Of a stretch of DNA of 64,000 nucleotides, positions 45,615 through 56,598 are shown piece by piece; position 1 is the stretch's first letter; each line of letters opens with the position of its first letter. The translations under genes were made by a program, and so were the position numbers. Source of the DNA: Apiotrichum sp. Y4204 (lineage: Eukaryota > Basidiomycota > Tremellomycetes > Trichosporonales > Trichosporonaceae); the NCBI GenBank assembly GCA_025531455.1, contig JAMYHL010000015.1, forward strand, positions 496,001 to 560,000, read 5' to 3'. The notes beneath the pieces are model-generated. The model ran no database searches and was not told where the DNA came from. It saw only the letters and a list, made by a program, of their open reading frames with translations.

Positions 45615-46872
45615 GGTCAGAAGTTGCGAGGAGACAAACTCGAGAGGTTTGAACAGGTGAGCGGGACAGGAGCATTCGCTTGATATATAGCACTTTGTCT
45701 TGGACATATGTAGGTCCCCTTGCTCTCGATACTCTCCCTTCCTTCGTATCGAGAATGCCAAACATCCCGATCAACCCCTCAACTGCCGTTTCTTTGCTTG
45801 GCACGCGGAACGCAATTGAGTGCAAGGCAGGCTGCTTGTCATTGTGTTTGTTCTACTTTTCCGTCGCTACCAAGACAGCGGGCCGGCACAAACCAGGTAC
45901 AAGGAGAGTAGGATTAGGCGGGGCGGGGCCCAATACCGAGGGGCACCACTCGTTCCCACAGCCAAGAGCCAAGAGATCGGAACAGCAGACAGACAGGCTA
46001 CATACTACGGCGGCAGCGGCCGCAATGGTAGGTGGGCAAGGACATTGCCGTGATGCCGCGATGCGCGTTGGCTGGCATGTTCGGCCCCGCGTCGGCTTGA
46101 TACGTGATCCGCAAACTGTGATGTGTGGGGCCCTCACTGCGGATGCGGCGTCGGGGGCGAATTCCGCCTTGCGATGAGATAACGAAATGGCCGGGACTTA
46201 TCTGACGCCCAACTTAGTTTGATGGAAGGCGTCTTGGGGCCAGGGATGGCGCGCCATCCCGCGATTGTGGGCAGGCGACGCATGACACCGCGTCCAATCG
46301 TATGCAGCTCGGTGTGGATAGCATGGATAGGTGGGAGGCATACAAGCGTCAATTCAAGGTCGCCTGATCTGTCTACACTTCGACAGCATGGACTATTGGA
46401 CGCTGAGGCGATAGGCGGCCATCAGGTTGTCGCACTTGCATCACGGCCGCTTGCCCGCTAGGTTGAATATTGATGGCTGTTGTTTGCGGAATTTGCGATA
46501 ATGTCGTCAGTCGGATCCGCGACCGAATGCCGAGATGAAGTCCCGAGCGGATCCGCAGACAGGTTTGCCCACTTGCTTTTCTGGTTCCTTGTCATCTTGT
46601 GTTGACTATCTCTGGCGAATATAGACCTGCGCAGAAACAGTAGGTGGCATCGCGACGGAGCGTCTTGGAATCTTCGGGACACAGCATGCACAGCTTTTTG
46701 TGTACGATACAGGTCTTGTGGGAAGATAAAGTTCGAGATAAGTAAACCTGGAAACCGGTGCAGATCCGGATGTCACAGAGGTAACCAGCGGCCAGCTATA
46801 ACCAGACGCTCGTCACGCCCTACAAGAACTATTCCACGAATGCAACCCCCATTGTCTCTTGCACACATTACA
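45615..46872. other. intergenic between divergent genes
   Basis: Shared upstream region of the sulfatase (minus strand, TATATA box at 45684-45689, about 70 bases before its ATG) and LOR gene 2. No other coding signal. Confidence 0.5.
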
Positions 46873-47630
46873 ATGAAATCCAAGCAACAATCGATACCCC
46901 ATCCGCAACCACACGCCCTGCTGGCCGCATACGCGCGACCGACAGCCACGACTCTTGTCTTCGGACAGCCGCTCAAGGGTTTTCAGGACGTGAGACTGCG
47001 GACTGCCCACGGTCTTCACAGGGTTGACAGCAGGACGAGTTTACCATCACGGACGATTCGGGAACGCCAGTCTTCGTTGTCGGCGGCGGCGCGTTTGCGG
47101 ACCACAAGGAGTCAAGGAGTACGTCCGCCAAAGCATCCAGCTGACCCCAGCCCTCACCAGTCCGTCCGGCCAGCTCCTCTTGACCGTCCAAGTCGACGGT
47201 GGGAGCTGGAAGGCACCGGTCTTCCGTTGCGAGACCCCCGACGGCCAGCTGTTCCGTGTCGAGCCTAAGGGCGGTACGTGCGCTGGAACGCTGCGTATGT
47301 CCAAGTGCTGACTTGCAGTGTTCAGGAAGACGCCGATAGTCTACCCAGATGGCTCGCCACTCGCGGTCCTCAAGTTCTCGTTCAGCGGGCGGAAGGCCTT
47401 CATTCTCATGGAGGATGCGGAAGTTGCAAGCATGGAGTTCCACGGCCGAATCCGTGACGGCTTGGTAGGCCGCGCCCATTCTCCCGTACGTGGCTGCCGC
47501 TCTGCTCTGCATGGCTTACTCTCAGGACACATCAGAGGTACAGCCCGGGACGAGCCTCCTCCTCGCTGCGGCAGTCAACCTCGTCGCTGCGCGCATGCGC
47601 CTCGCCGCTGCGCGCGGCGCTCAGGCTTAG
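46873..47630 (+). CDS. LURP-one-related (LOR/tubby-like) family protein 2
   Basis: Five exons (46873-46989, 47034-47118, 47151-47273, 47319-47485, 47526-47630) close in phase to 198 aa. Order of strands as in LOR proteins: TLVFGQPLKG, DEFTITDDSGTPVFVVGGG, RTLTSPSGQLLLTVQ, FRCETPDGQLFRVEPKG, DGSPLAVLKFSFSGRKAFI, and the hydrophobic terminal helix TSLLLAAAVNLVAARM. Paralogous to the gene at 26828 and of similar length. Intracellular; role of fungal LOR proteins unknown. An upstream in-frame ATG at 46840 would add 11 residues. Confidence 0.8.
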
Positions 47631-49035
47631 CGGCAGCGGTTTAGGAACTCGGCCTCGGATATTGGACGTCAATCGACGAGAGCTCCCCTAGTGAGATCGC
47701 GATATCGCGTAAAGGTCAGATCTTTCGGTCATCGGTGAGAGCTGGAAGGCTGCCTGTAGTGCGCTCCGAGAGCTCGACAGCTCGGACGGCCCCTAGTCTG
47801 TTCACCCGAGTATCATCCGTGTAATCGGGGCGCGTATCTGGACTATGCTGTGCGCTCGTACAACACTCTATACTGTACGTGTATGCATCTCTATCTGCGA
47901 CCTGACAGGACCGGCTATCCCCTACTCACTCAGCAAGAAGCACCCCGTTGTCAACCGGTACTCCCATTAGGGAGGAAGGAGGAGTGACGCCATTATACGA
48001 GAGTGACTACTGTTTGAGGGGTGATGATAGTGTTCGGTGGGGTTCCAAGCCAAATTCAACAAATCAAACCGGCTTAAAGTGGAACAAGCACAGAGAGATC
48101 TCCGCCCCGCCGCCCATCCACGGGGCCGTGATATGGCTTTAAACCCTGCAATGGCAGTATCTGTGCATCATTCCGCAGCAGATAAGAAGAACTAGAACCG
48201 TGTGGAATCCCGTACTTCGGGTGCAAAGTCCGCAAGTGGCCCGCATATCCGCATCGGTGTCGTCCTTACCTTCAAGTCTGCCTCCTCCTCATCCCCAGCC
48301 ACTCGAGATACCTCTACGACCACCGCGGGCTTGGGAATCGCAGCACCGAATCATTTCCCTCGTGGTTTTCGTCATCGCCCTAGAGCTCTAGACGACCCTC
48401 GTCACAATCGATATCCCGCCGCAGTCGATAACGCGACAACGGGTCCGAGCACGTGAGGACAAGTTCGACATTGATGACGTTGATGACATGAGGATATCAA
48501 CGCCAACCTGATTGTCACTCACTGATTGCTTCCATCAGTCCTCCAGACAAAAGTGCAGAGCCTCGCGAGGCACCACACTTTCTCTCCCAGTACGCCTGTC
48601 GTGACAAGCTGGCCGTGCCTGCCCGTGAGAGAAGGGACTATAGATGTACGTATACAACCAACACGGCATCGTGCATTCCCACGGGAAGAAGAGGGTGGGG
48701 TAAACTTTCCCTCCTCGTGTTTCGTGGTCCTCGGCGCGTGAAAGACAGCAAGTAAAATTCTCAACTGGTCAGTCCGTCCACCCTATCTCCCATCTTCCTA
48801 GTCTAACCGCATCGGATGATCATAAAACCCAAAGTTGTGGATTTGCATGCCGTTACCGCCGAGATGCCGTAAGTAGGGATCTTAGCGCGTTTCAGGCTGA
48901 CCGCGGCGCTGGCGAGGCCCACGCAAAACCCTTATTGCGGCCTACAACCGCAAGGTTTCAGGGCTCTGCATGAACTGACACTGCACTCAGAACTCTTAGA
49001 TTAAAATAACAATTTCATAAACTACAATATACAGA
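47631..49035. other. intergenic between convergent genes
   Basis: No gene recognised on either strand. Confidence 0.5.
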
Positions 49036-50483
49036 CTACAAATACTTTGGTGGGCGAATGGCTCGGATCCGCCCAGCGTCCTTCTCGTGCACCGGAGCAA
49101 GAGTAGGGGTTTCCGCGTGTTGATGGCGCGCCTGACTAGACCCTGGGAGAGATGTGGAGCCTGTAGACCAACTCTTCTCATCCGGGTCACTGTTGACGGT
49201 TCTGAAACCTCCCGCGGTGGGGCTGGACCAAGTGGCGAGATGCCCCGGAAGGTCGTTGTTTACGGCAGGCGCAGATGATACGGGCAAGGGCGGCTTTGCG
49301 TCCTGAGCAGTGTGGGGCGGGGGATAGAAAGGGACGTGAGGGTCGGGTGTGTCCTTGTAGACGTACACATCATCGTCGCTGTTTTGCGCCCGTCTGTAAT
49401 GCCGGATAGCAAATGCTACCAGAAGGAGAATGGCCATAAGGGCCAGGACGCCGAGAACAATTCCCGCAATTGCTCCGCCGGACAGGCGCCGCGAAGTATT
49501 ACTGGCTTTCTGGGGGGCTCCGGCAACGATGCCAGATGAGTTCGGTGCAAGACTGGATGTTGATGACAGAGTCTCCAAAAGAGTTGCGGTTGATGAGGTG
49601 ATGGTAGCGTTGGAAGTAGCTGCAGATGAGGTCGACATTGTGGCAGTAACGTTCATTGTAGCGGTGAGAGGACCCTCCGATGAGGACGTCGCAGCCGGCG
49701 GTTTTGTGGTGCTGTCCGGGGTTGGATTCGAGCTGGTAGAAGGAATCTCTGAAGGCATTTTCGAAGGCGTTTCTGAAGGCGTTTCTGAAGGCGTGCCAGC
49801 CTGCTCGGTCGATGTCGCCGCTGAAGTCGAACTGCTGGGCGGGGCCACCTGTTGTTGAGATGATGTCCCAGCAGGTGTCGTCGCGGGCGCTCCCCCGTCT
49901 CTATTCTCAAAGCCCGTATCGCAATGGCCGTCCACGACCGGTACAAGCGAAGACCGCGATACCGTTGACGTGTCGTTATGAGTTGTCAGAAGGGATGAAA
50001 CCTCCATTTGGACAGTCTCAACGCCCTGGAGAAGCGTGTCCGACTTCACCTCCCAGACGACGTCGTTGGTGAGATGGCCAAGGTCCTGATATGCACCCCT
50101 CATAGAAAAGGGATCTCCGTTTGGAAAAATCTTTCTGCAATGTTAAGGGCTTGATCACAATTTCAAGAGTACGGCGCAAGCCTCGGCATGGCTGTTCAGA
50201 TGTCTGCACTTACACCCGATAGTTATCTGATGTTATATTGTCAAAGCGCCAGTACGAGGTTCCAGTTCGACAGACTGTCTATCAGCAGTTGTTGCAAACT
50301 TCAAGGTCGAAGTGAAGTAAGCAACATACCATGAGTGGGAGCCGTGAAAACAGCCCAGTCGACCAGTTGGAGTTCTGCCTGGCATGGCTGAATGAACAGA
50401 ACCGCAGCTAAAGCGAACATGATGACCTTGGCGAGTGTACTGCGCCGCCGCGAACCTTTGGAGGTGTTGATCATGGTGCACAT
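49036..50483 (-). CDS. type A mucin-like single-pass membrane protein (A1)
   Basis: At least three exons, starting at 50483 (or in-frame 50474); main exon 49036-50103 and beyond. Signal anchor or signal peptide VIMFALAAVLFIQPCQA. Ectodomain ~120 aa: DWAVFTAPTHG, SYWRFDNITS, KIFPNGDPFS, VVDGHCDTGFEN. A Ser/Thr/Pro stalk with SETP repeats follows, then one membrane span (GGAIAGIVLGVLALMAILLL) and basic HYRRAQ. The cytoplasmic tail has VYVYKDTPDPHVPFYPPPH and ends AGRIRAIRPPKYL, with PPxY at the very end. Same architecture as the gene at 54664 and the broken copy at 52722. Divergent from type B gene 51202. Presumed surface receptor or wall sensor; ligand unknown. Confidence 0.75.
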
Positions 50484-51201
50484 GAGTTGGGGGTGATATC
50501 AACGAGAAGAAGTGATAGAAGTCTTATAAAAGCAGTGGTCTGGTCGAGTCGACGACCAGGAGTGTGGTATCAATCCTATTCACCGCATCTACAGTGACAT
50601 GCACCCTAAAACTTTCCCTTTGGCTCGATGATACAGAAAGAGCGGAGCAAATGCGCGGTAGTTTACGATGCTCACCACTCTTTACAGACGTGGCGAGACG
50701 CGGTCGGGCCGCTGTTCCTAAGAAGAAGCTCAAGACTTTGCAAATTGGGTTTCGGCATGAGCTTCGGTTCAACACCCAGCAGCGCTTCCTGTATCGCCTC
50801 AGTTTCACCAAACTCCGCATAGGATGCCATATCGGGACAACCCTTCATCCTGAAATGTACGTTACCACGTTACTCAGTCGAGCGGCCTGGACTAGCCGGA
50901 CACCTGCGCTCTTGACACCATGTGCCACCCCGGGCCGGGGCAGCACGGACTTTTTTAATCCATGACCGACAGTTCATAACCAGAGGAGTCAGTTCTGCGG
51001 CTCGTCAATGCGATGCTGGTGCGGGCGCTGAGCGGCGAGACTTCTTAGAAGCTCCTTCATCATGTAAAGATCGCCTCTGGCCACATTGTGGTACCATCAA
51101 CTCTTCAATCTTGGACCCGACAAACCGACGTTTCCTCCGCTCGTCAACGAACCCCTGCTATGAACAGGATATGGAGAGCGACACGACTCCGGACTAACGC
51201 T
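50484..51201. promoter_or_regulatory. divergent promoter region A1-B1
   Basis: Shared upstream region of type A1 (-) and B1 (+). A TTATAAAA element at 50523-50530 lies 40 bases before the A1 start on its strand. No ORF of interest. Confidence 0.4.
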
Positions 51202-52513
51202 ATGGTGCAGCCCACGCGTCTTCTGTGGCTGGTGGTGATGGCCGCGCTGTTCCCAGTCACCGTGCTCGGCCAGGGCCGAACGGTCTCATGGAACAGCCAG
51301 CCGCCCAACGCTCCGACGTGTGGCAGTATCACTTGGACGTGGACAAACATAAACGGCGGAAGCTGGTTTGTGTGAGTTTTCTATATGCGGTGTCATCGCT
51401 TCAACGACTTGACACAGTCTGAGGACAGGCTAACTTGTCAGGCTGTTGTACAGGGACCGGGGAGGTGCTCGAAGTAATCTGTTGAGCTCCCAAGCAAATA
51501 CAGAATTCACCTGGTCAGTGACTGGCGTTCAACCGGGAGACAAGGTTGTTCTCGTTCTCCAGAAGGCCCAGCAAAGGGAGACGGCAAACATTCTTGACGT
51601 TGTGGATGGATGCACGCAGGTGAACCCACCGCAAACATCGGAGCCTCCTCAGCCCTCACCTGATCCTACACCTTCGCCGGCCCCTTCGCCCCCGCCCGCA
51701 GAATCGCCGTCGTCGTCGCCGTTATCCCAGGAAACTCCCTCTTCGTCAGACACTTCCCCCACTTCCTCCCAGCAGCAGCAAACGACATCAGAACAGCCCA
51801 TACCGCAAAGTTCTTCAACCTCTTCAACTCTTGCAGTAACAACGTTTCCCCGAACCTCATCAGGTGTCTCAACAGGGTCACTGCCCTCGCTCTCTGCACC
51901 CCGATCCTTGGCCTCCAACTCCACAGGGTCTCAGCCAGATCCCACTTCGCCGCCGACTGTAACGGCCCATGCCAATAGCGGATCGCGGGGGTTATCCGCA
52001 GGCGAATCCGCAGGCATCGCTGTTGCCATTGTTGTCCTCGTCGCCTCTGTGGTCCTTCTTCTATGGCTCTACCTTCGCAATCGCCGTCGCCGCTCCCAGT
52101 CGCCACAACACAATACAATTAACGCTGTTGATCTCCAACATACCCCGCCGGGGCTACCCTCACCGACTCCATTCCTTCCTCCACCAAGCCCGACGCATAC
52201 GGTACAGCACGGGCTGTCCGTGAAAAGTGTGGCAGGAACCCACGCACCATCGTTCGCCGCTCCCTCCACTCGGCGCCCCGCTGGGCCAAGAGCCCCACGA
52301 TTGACTCGCCCTTCCACAATGTCTTCGGCGTCACAGACCCTCACAGCAACGAGTGAATCAGGACCGACAAGTGGATCGACCGGACCATCGACCGGTCAGG
52401 AACTCCTCCCACCTATGTATGACCCAACATGGGAAGCCGACTTCGACGAGGAGGAGTCACGGTGGGAAGGTCAAAGCATGTGGGGACAGGGTTCTCGGCG
52501 TAGAGGACACTGA
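51202..52513 (+). CDS. type B mucin-like single-pass membrane protein (B1)
   Basis: Two exons (51202-51371, 51442-52513) close in phase to 413 aa. Signal peptide LLWLVVMAALFPVTVLG. Ectodomain: NAPTCGSITWTWTN, SWFVLLYRDRGG, TEFTWSVTGVQPGDKVVLVL, DVVDGC. This is a small beta-sandwich of the kind common in basidiomycete surface proteins (Kre9/Knh1-like pattern: CG.ITW.W, ftW.V..qpGd). A Pro/Ser/Thr/Gln stalk is followed by one span (GIAVAIVVLVASVVLLLWLY) and basic RNRRRRS. The tail ends ELLPPMYDPTWEADFDEEES, with PPxY. In-frame ATGs upstream (51088) precede the signal peptide and are disregarded. Function unknown. Confidence 0.8.
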
Positions 52514-52721
52514 GAGCGAAATGGGTCATGTAGACATTGTATAAAGTCAGCCACAATAATCATGTACTACAAATCTACACACATACAAAGCTCTGTTGGT
52601 CAGGCAGTACAAGTCAGCTTGGGAGTGCTGCGTTGTTCCTGGCCATCTGTGGTGCTCTCGACATGCGTTGGATGCGTTGCGCCGTTTCCTGTAAATACTA
52701 TACATACTTGAACAACTCCCT

Positions 52722-53890
52722 TTAATTGTATTTGGGTGGCCGAATGACGCGGATGCGTCCAGCGTCCATGTCATGTTGAGGTCCAGGAATCGCATCTTCA
52801 CGCAAGGAGGAGGACTGAGCCCTTGCATCGGCGACTGAGCCCTTTTCCTCCTCAGCGGTGACCAAATGGGGACGAATGCGTACAGGTCGCGGGCATGCTA
52901 CGCATGGGATACTGCGGAAAGTCCGTCGCGTTCTCGGCGCTTGCAGTACCGTAGCAGAAGATAGCCCAAAACTTCACCGACTAGCAGGGCAATTGAACCA
53001 AGGACAATACCGCAATGGCGCCGCTCGGGAGGTTTCGTGTCGAGGCAGAATTCCGCGCTTCTGACAGCCCAGTGGTGAGAACCGCGGAAGTGGATGAAGA
53101 GGTCTCGGTCTCGCGGTCAAAGGCGAAACTGACGGGTCAGAGACAATACTCATCTCCGCGGCCGTCTGCTGTGCGGTCGTCGGTCGTGGCGATGAGGGAG
53201 GCAATGTGGTGCGATTTTGGGCGAAGGCTCTGGCGTAGGCGTTTCTGAAAAGGAGCTACTTTGAGGGGTGGGGGACGATTGCTCAGAAGGCTGTTACGAC
53301 GAAACGCCACTGGAGTCGTCCGACGGCTTGTTCTCAGAACTGGAATCACAGTGACCATCTCTAATAGGAACAGGCCCGGACAATGAGACCACAACCGGAT
53401 CCCGGCCGCGATAACTTCCATCACAAGGCTTTCCACACCTGCCAGGAGAGTCTCATTTGTCACTGACCACATCAAGGCAGAGCTTCGTTGAGCGAGCTTA
53501 TTGTACCCTGTTGCGGCGTTCCGGTCACCGTATGGAAGAGTTTGTCTGTTCTTGTAAGAACAAGTTGTGTGGGGGTTGACAAGTCGGCATTGTCTCTCGA
53601 AAAGCACTCACACACGATAGGTGCTACTTGTCGTCACGTTGTCGAAGCGCCAGTACAACTGACCGGTTTTGCAAACTGCACGACTCCGCATTCGCTTTTG
53701 GACGGCGGACGATAGAAATCCTGGGCTTACCGTACGGAGGGATGGTCCACACCGCCCAGTCCAAATTGTAACGGGCCGGAATGCCTTGTGCCGGGCATGG
53801 CTGGATGGGCAGAATGGCGATGACAGCAAACGCTTCTGGGAGATGAGAGTTATGAGATGCACAGTCATCTTTATCTACCTCGACCTCGCC
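52722..53890 (-). pseudogene. broken type A membrane-protein gene
   Basis: Remains of a third type A gene. Recognisable pieces in order: AVIAILPIQPCPAQ and LDWAVWTIPPYG (signal and first exon), YWRFDNVTTSSTYRV (second exon), ALMWSVTNETLLAGVE, RDGHCD..SENKPSD, and at the end DAGRIRVIRPPKYN with a stop at 52722. These lie in different frames, with stops between, and the stalk and membrane span are not readable in any one frame. The first exon also needs a frame change after the start. Interpreted as a decayed duplicate of A1 or A2. Confidence 0.75.
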
Positions 53891-54663
53891 ATGTGTGAGT
53901 CAGTCTGCAGTAGAGGGGTCATTGGGGCCTCTTAACATCTACGCAACTGGATCCTCTGGATTAGAGTTTGCACCGCTGAACACAAACGCGGGCGCGATAT
54001 GCGTGGAGCAACTAGATTTTGCACAGTGGAAGAGGGCAAGAGATCTCCCGGTCTTGTGACAATGCCACGAGTGACGCGTAAAGGACGATGCAAAACGCAG
54101 CAAATCACAGCACAAAGTCTAAGTCTTTGGCCGCGTTACCCTCGTGTTGCCTTTCCCGGGACCTGAATCCAAGGAGACAGAGGCCACTGGCTGACCCAAG
54201 CTGCCCGGTAGTTGGTACATCACAACGCTTGAGGCTGGGCGCCGGCTGTGCCTTCCATAGCAGACTGAGGCCCTCTCCGCATCTTCCAGCTGCGACATGG
54301 TTGAGGGCGATAATGGCGAAGGTGGGTCAACACAGCATTTGACCGAATCGGCTGTACCTTCTGTCTGACGCGATTCGAAGTGCGGGTGATGTTTCATCTG
54401 GTACGGAACACGGCCTCCTCCAGGTCCTGTGCCTGTCGGAAACCTAATTGCGCCGCCTTGAGATGGTGTTGCACGCATCTCCCGGCTCAGAGGCTCATTA
54501 TTCTATCTTTTCATAACCAACAACATGGTGTGCTTTACCGCCAGAGAGCCTGGTCTATGCTTCAATAACTCTTCGGCACTTCTAGGTGCGGGCCGCATGC
54601 CGGACCTTAGTTGTTCCTAGTTACGGACAAGCGCGAGTGGGGTACAGGGTATCGTTACCAAGG
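53891..54663. other. intergenic, no gene seen
   Basis: Space between the type A pseudogene's 5' end and the 3' end of A2. I looked for a type B partner of the pseudogene here and found none. Confidence 0.5.
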
Positions 54664-56019
54664 CTACCTGTACCTGGGTGGACGAATCATCCGGATGCGC
54701 CCGACATCGGTATCGTGATGGGGTATGAAGGCCGTATGCAAGTCTGGCGTGTCCTCGGAGTTCGGAGCCTTTTCGCTATCACCTTCATCAGAGGTGGTTG
54801 TCAACCCTCTGATTGACGGCGAGGTGTTGGGATACACTGGAAGATCCCTGTTGACGGTCGGGCCGGTCGAGAGCGGAACGGGCGCTTTGACCATGTCGCG
54901 GTGATCAACCGTCGGCGGCGGATGGAAGGGCTCCTGGGGGCCTGGCGCGTCGTAGTACACGTACAGCGCGTCGTCCTTGCTGCGTGTTTGACGACGGTGT
55001 CGAACCAGGCAAAAGGCGAGAATCAGGAAAGCCACCAGCGCGACACAGCCGATCACTATGCCTGCGATGGCGCTTTTGGAGACCGGTGACGTCGTTTTCG
55101 GGTCACTGGAACGAAGGGTGTCGTTGGAGGGCATTGGCTCAGTGGACGTCGAAGAGGTGGAGGTGTCGCTGGTGGAAGTGAAAGAGGCAGAGGCGAGGGG
55201 AGTATTAGAGGAAGTGGTGTAAACCGGTGTGAGAGAAAGGGAAGTGCTGGTTGCTGCCGTGCTGGTTGCTGCCGTGCTGGTTGTTGATGTTGAGATTGGG
55301 GCGGCGGAAGACGTAGTCGTTGTTGAAAAAGTCCACGAAATGTCATTTGCTGTGTCTGAAGAAGACGAAGATGTTGAAGTGGCACTTGGTTCCACGAAGG
55401 TGGTTTCAGGTGTGGGTGACGGCGACTCTGTGGGCGACTCTGTGGGCGACTCTGTGGACGACTCGTCTTCCAATGGTCCAGACGGTGCTTGTGCCGCCGA
55501 GGAAATCGATGGAGGGGCCTGAGAAGAGCCTGCGCCTATGTTCTCAAACCCGGTGTCGCAGTGTCCGTCGACGACACGAACCCATTCCGACTCGGACGTG
55601 ACAGTGATCCTCGGATGATCAATCAGATCCCAGGTAACAACGTTTAGTCTGATCCTATATGCCGGATCAACCTTGTTGTTCTCTGTCAAGACCAATGTCA
55701 AGTCATTGCTCAACTGATTCCTATTAGTGTACTGCGGTTTTTCGTTTTCTTGATAGACAAACCTGTAGAGTTAGCGAGCATACAACAGAAAAGGCTCGGT
55801 ACTCACACCCAGTAGCGCGTTGACGTGATATTGTCGAAGCGCCAGTGTGACCTTCCCGTCGTGCACACTGAGATCAGTACGGCCATTGACTGGCTACTTA
55901 CCATAAGGCGGAAGCGTGAACACAGCCCAGTTGAGATTGCGCTCGACTGCCCGGCATTGGCTGATAAATGCGCAAGCGGCCACCAGCAGCGCTGCACGGT
56001 GAAATCGAACGTTCAACAT
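54664..56019 (-). CDS. type A mucin-like single-pass membrane protein (A2)
   Basis: Exon 1 55902-56019, a short second exon (HWRFDNITSTRYWV), then a long last exon (from about 55713 or slightly above to 54664). Signal peptide RAALLVAACAFISQC. Ectodomain LNWAVFTLPPYG, LSNDLTLVLTEN, IRLNVVTWDLIDHPR, RVVDGHCDTGFEN. The Ser/Thr stalk contains SPTE repeats. One span (KSAIAGIVIGCVALVAFLIL) and basic RHRRQTRS follow. The tail has ALYVYYDAPGPQEPF (compare VYVYKDTPDPHVPF in A1) and ends VGRIRMIRPPRYR, PPxY at the end. Head to head with type B gene 56599. Function unknown. Confidence 0.8.
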
Positions 56020-56598
56020 GGCGTCGCCAAACTTCGTTATTGAGTGTCGAGAGGTTTTAGTGGTGTGGCCATACTTTACTCCTCTCCTGTCAGGAATTGT
56101 CGGCAGTCCACAGGAAGTCAGGTCGGGCATTGCAACCAACACACCTTCTTTATTTTATATGAGACCAGACATCACAAGCTTCGGGGACTTCACGATACGG
56201 AAGGGGTTCAGCAACTGTATTTGGGTTTACAGTTCAGATTAAGATCCACTGTATTTGGATTTTCAGTTCAGATTAAGATCCAGTCTCGTACGCGGGAGAG
56301 AACACAGCAATACCAAGTGTTTCAGTCTGCGTTTTGTGGATGCCTTGGGGCATCTGGAACGGTGGAATGGGCGCCGGGCCTTGTCTTGGGGCATGACGGT
56401 CGTCGCCCATCGTGGAACTGATGACCACCGAACCCAAGCGTAACAATAATGTGGAAGTTCGATGTGTCGATACAACATCACCATTCACTCCCGAAGCTTT
56501 ACACTCGCTTGGAGGTGAGATTCCAAGAAGAGACTATTGCTGACTTTACAGGGCATTGACAGTGCCGACATACCGCAGTGTGCGCAGTGAGGATCAGA
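56020..56598. promoter_or_regulatory. divergent promoter region A2-B2 with tandem 34-bp repeat
   Basis: Shared upstream region of A2 (-) and B2 (+). Holds a 34-base tandem duplication at 56215-56282. Confidence 0.5.
56215..56282. repeat. 34-bp tandem duplication
   Basis: Two adjacent units beginning CTGTATTTGG and ending CAGATTAAGATCCA, differing at two or three bases, in the middle of the divergent promoter. Confidence 0.9.
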
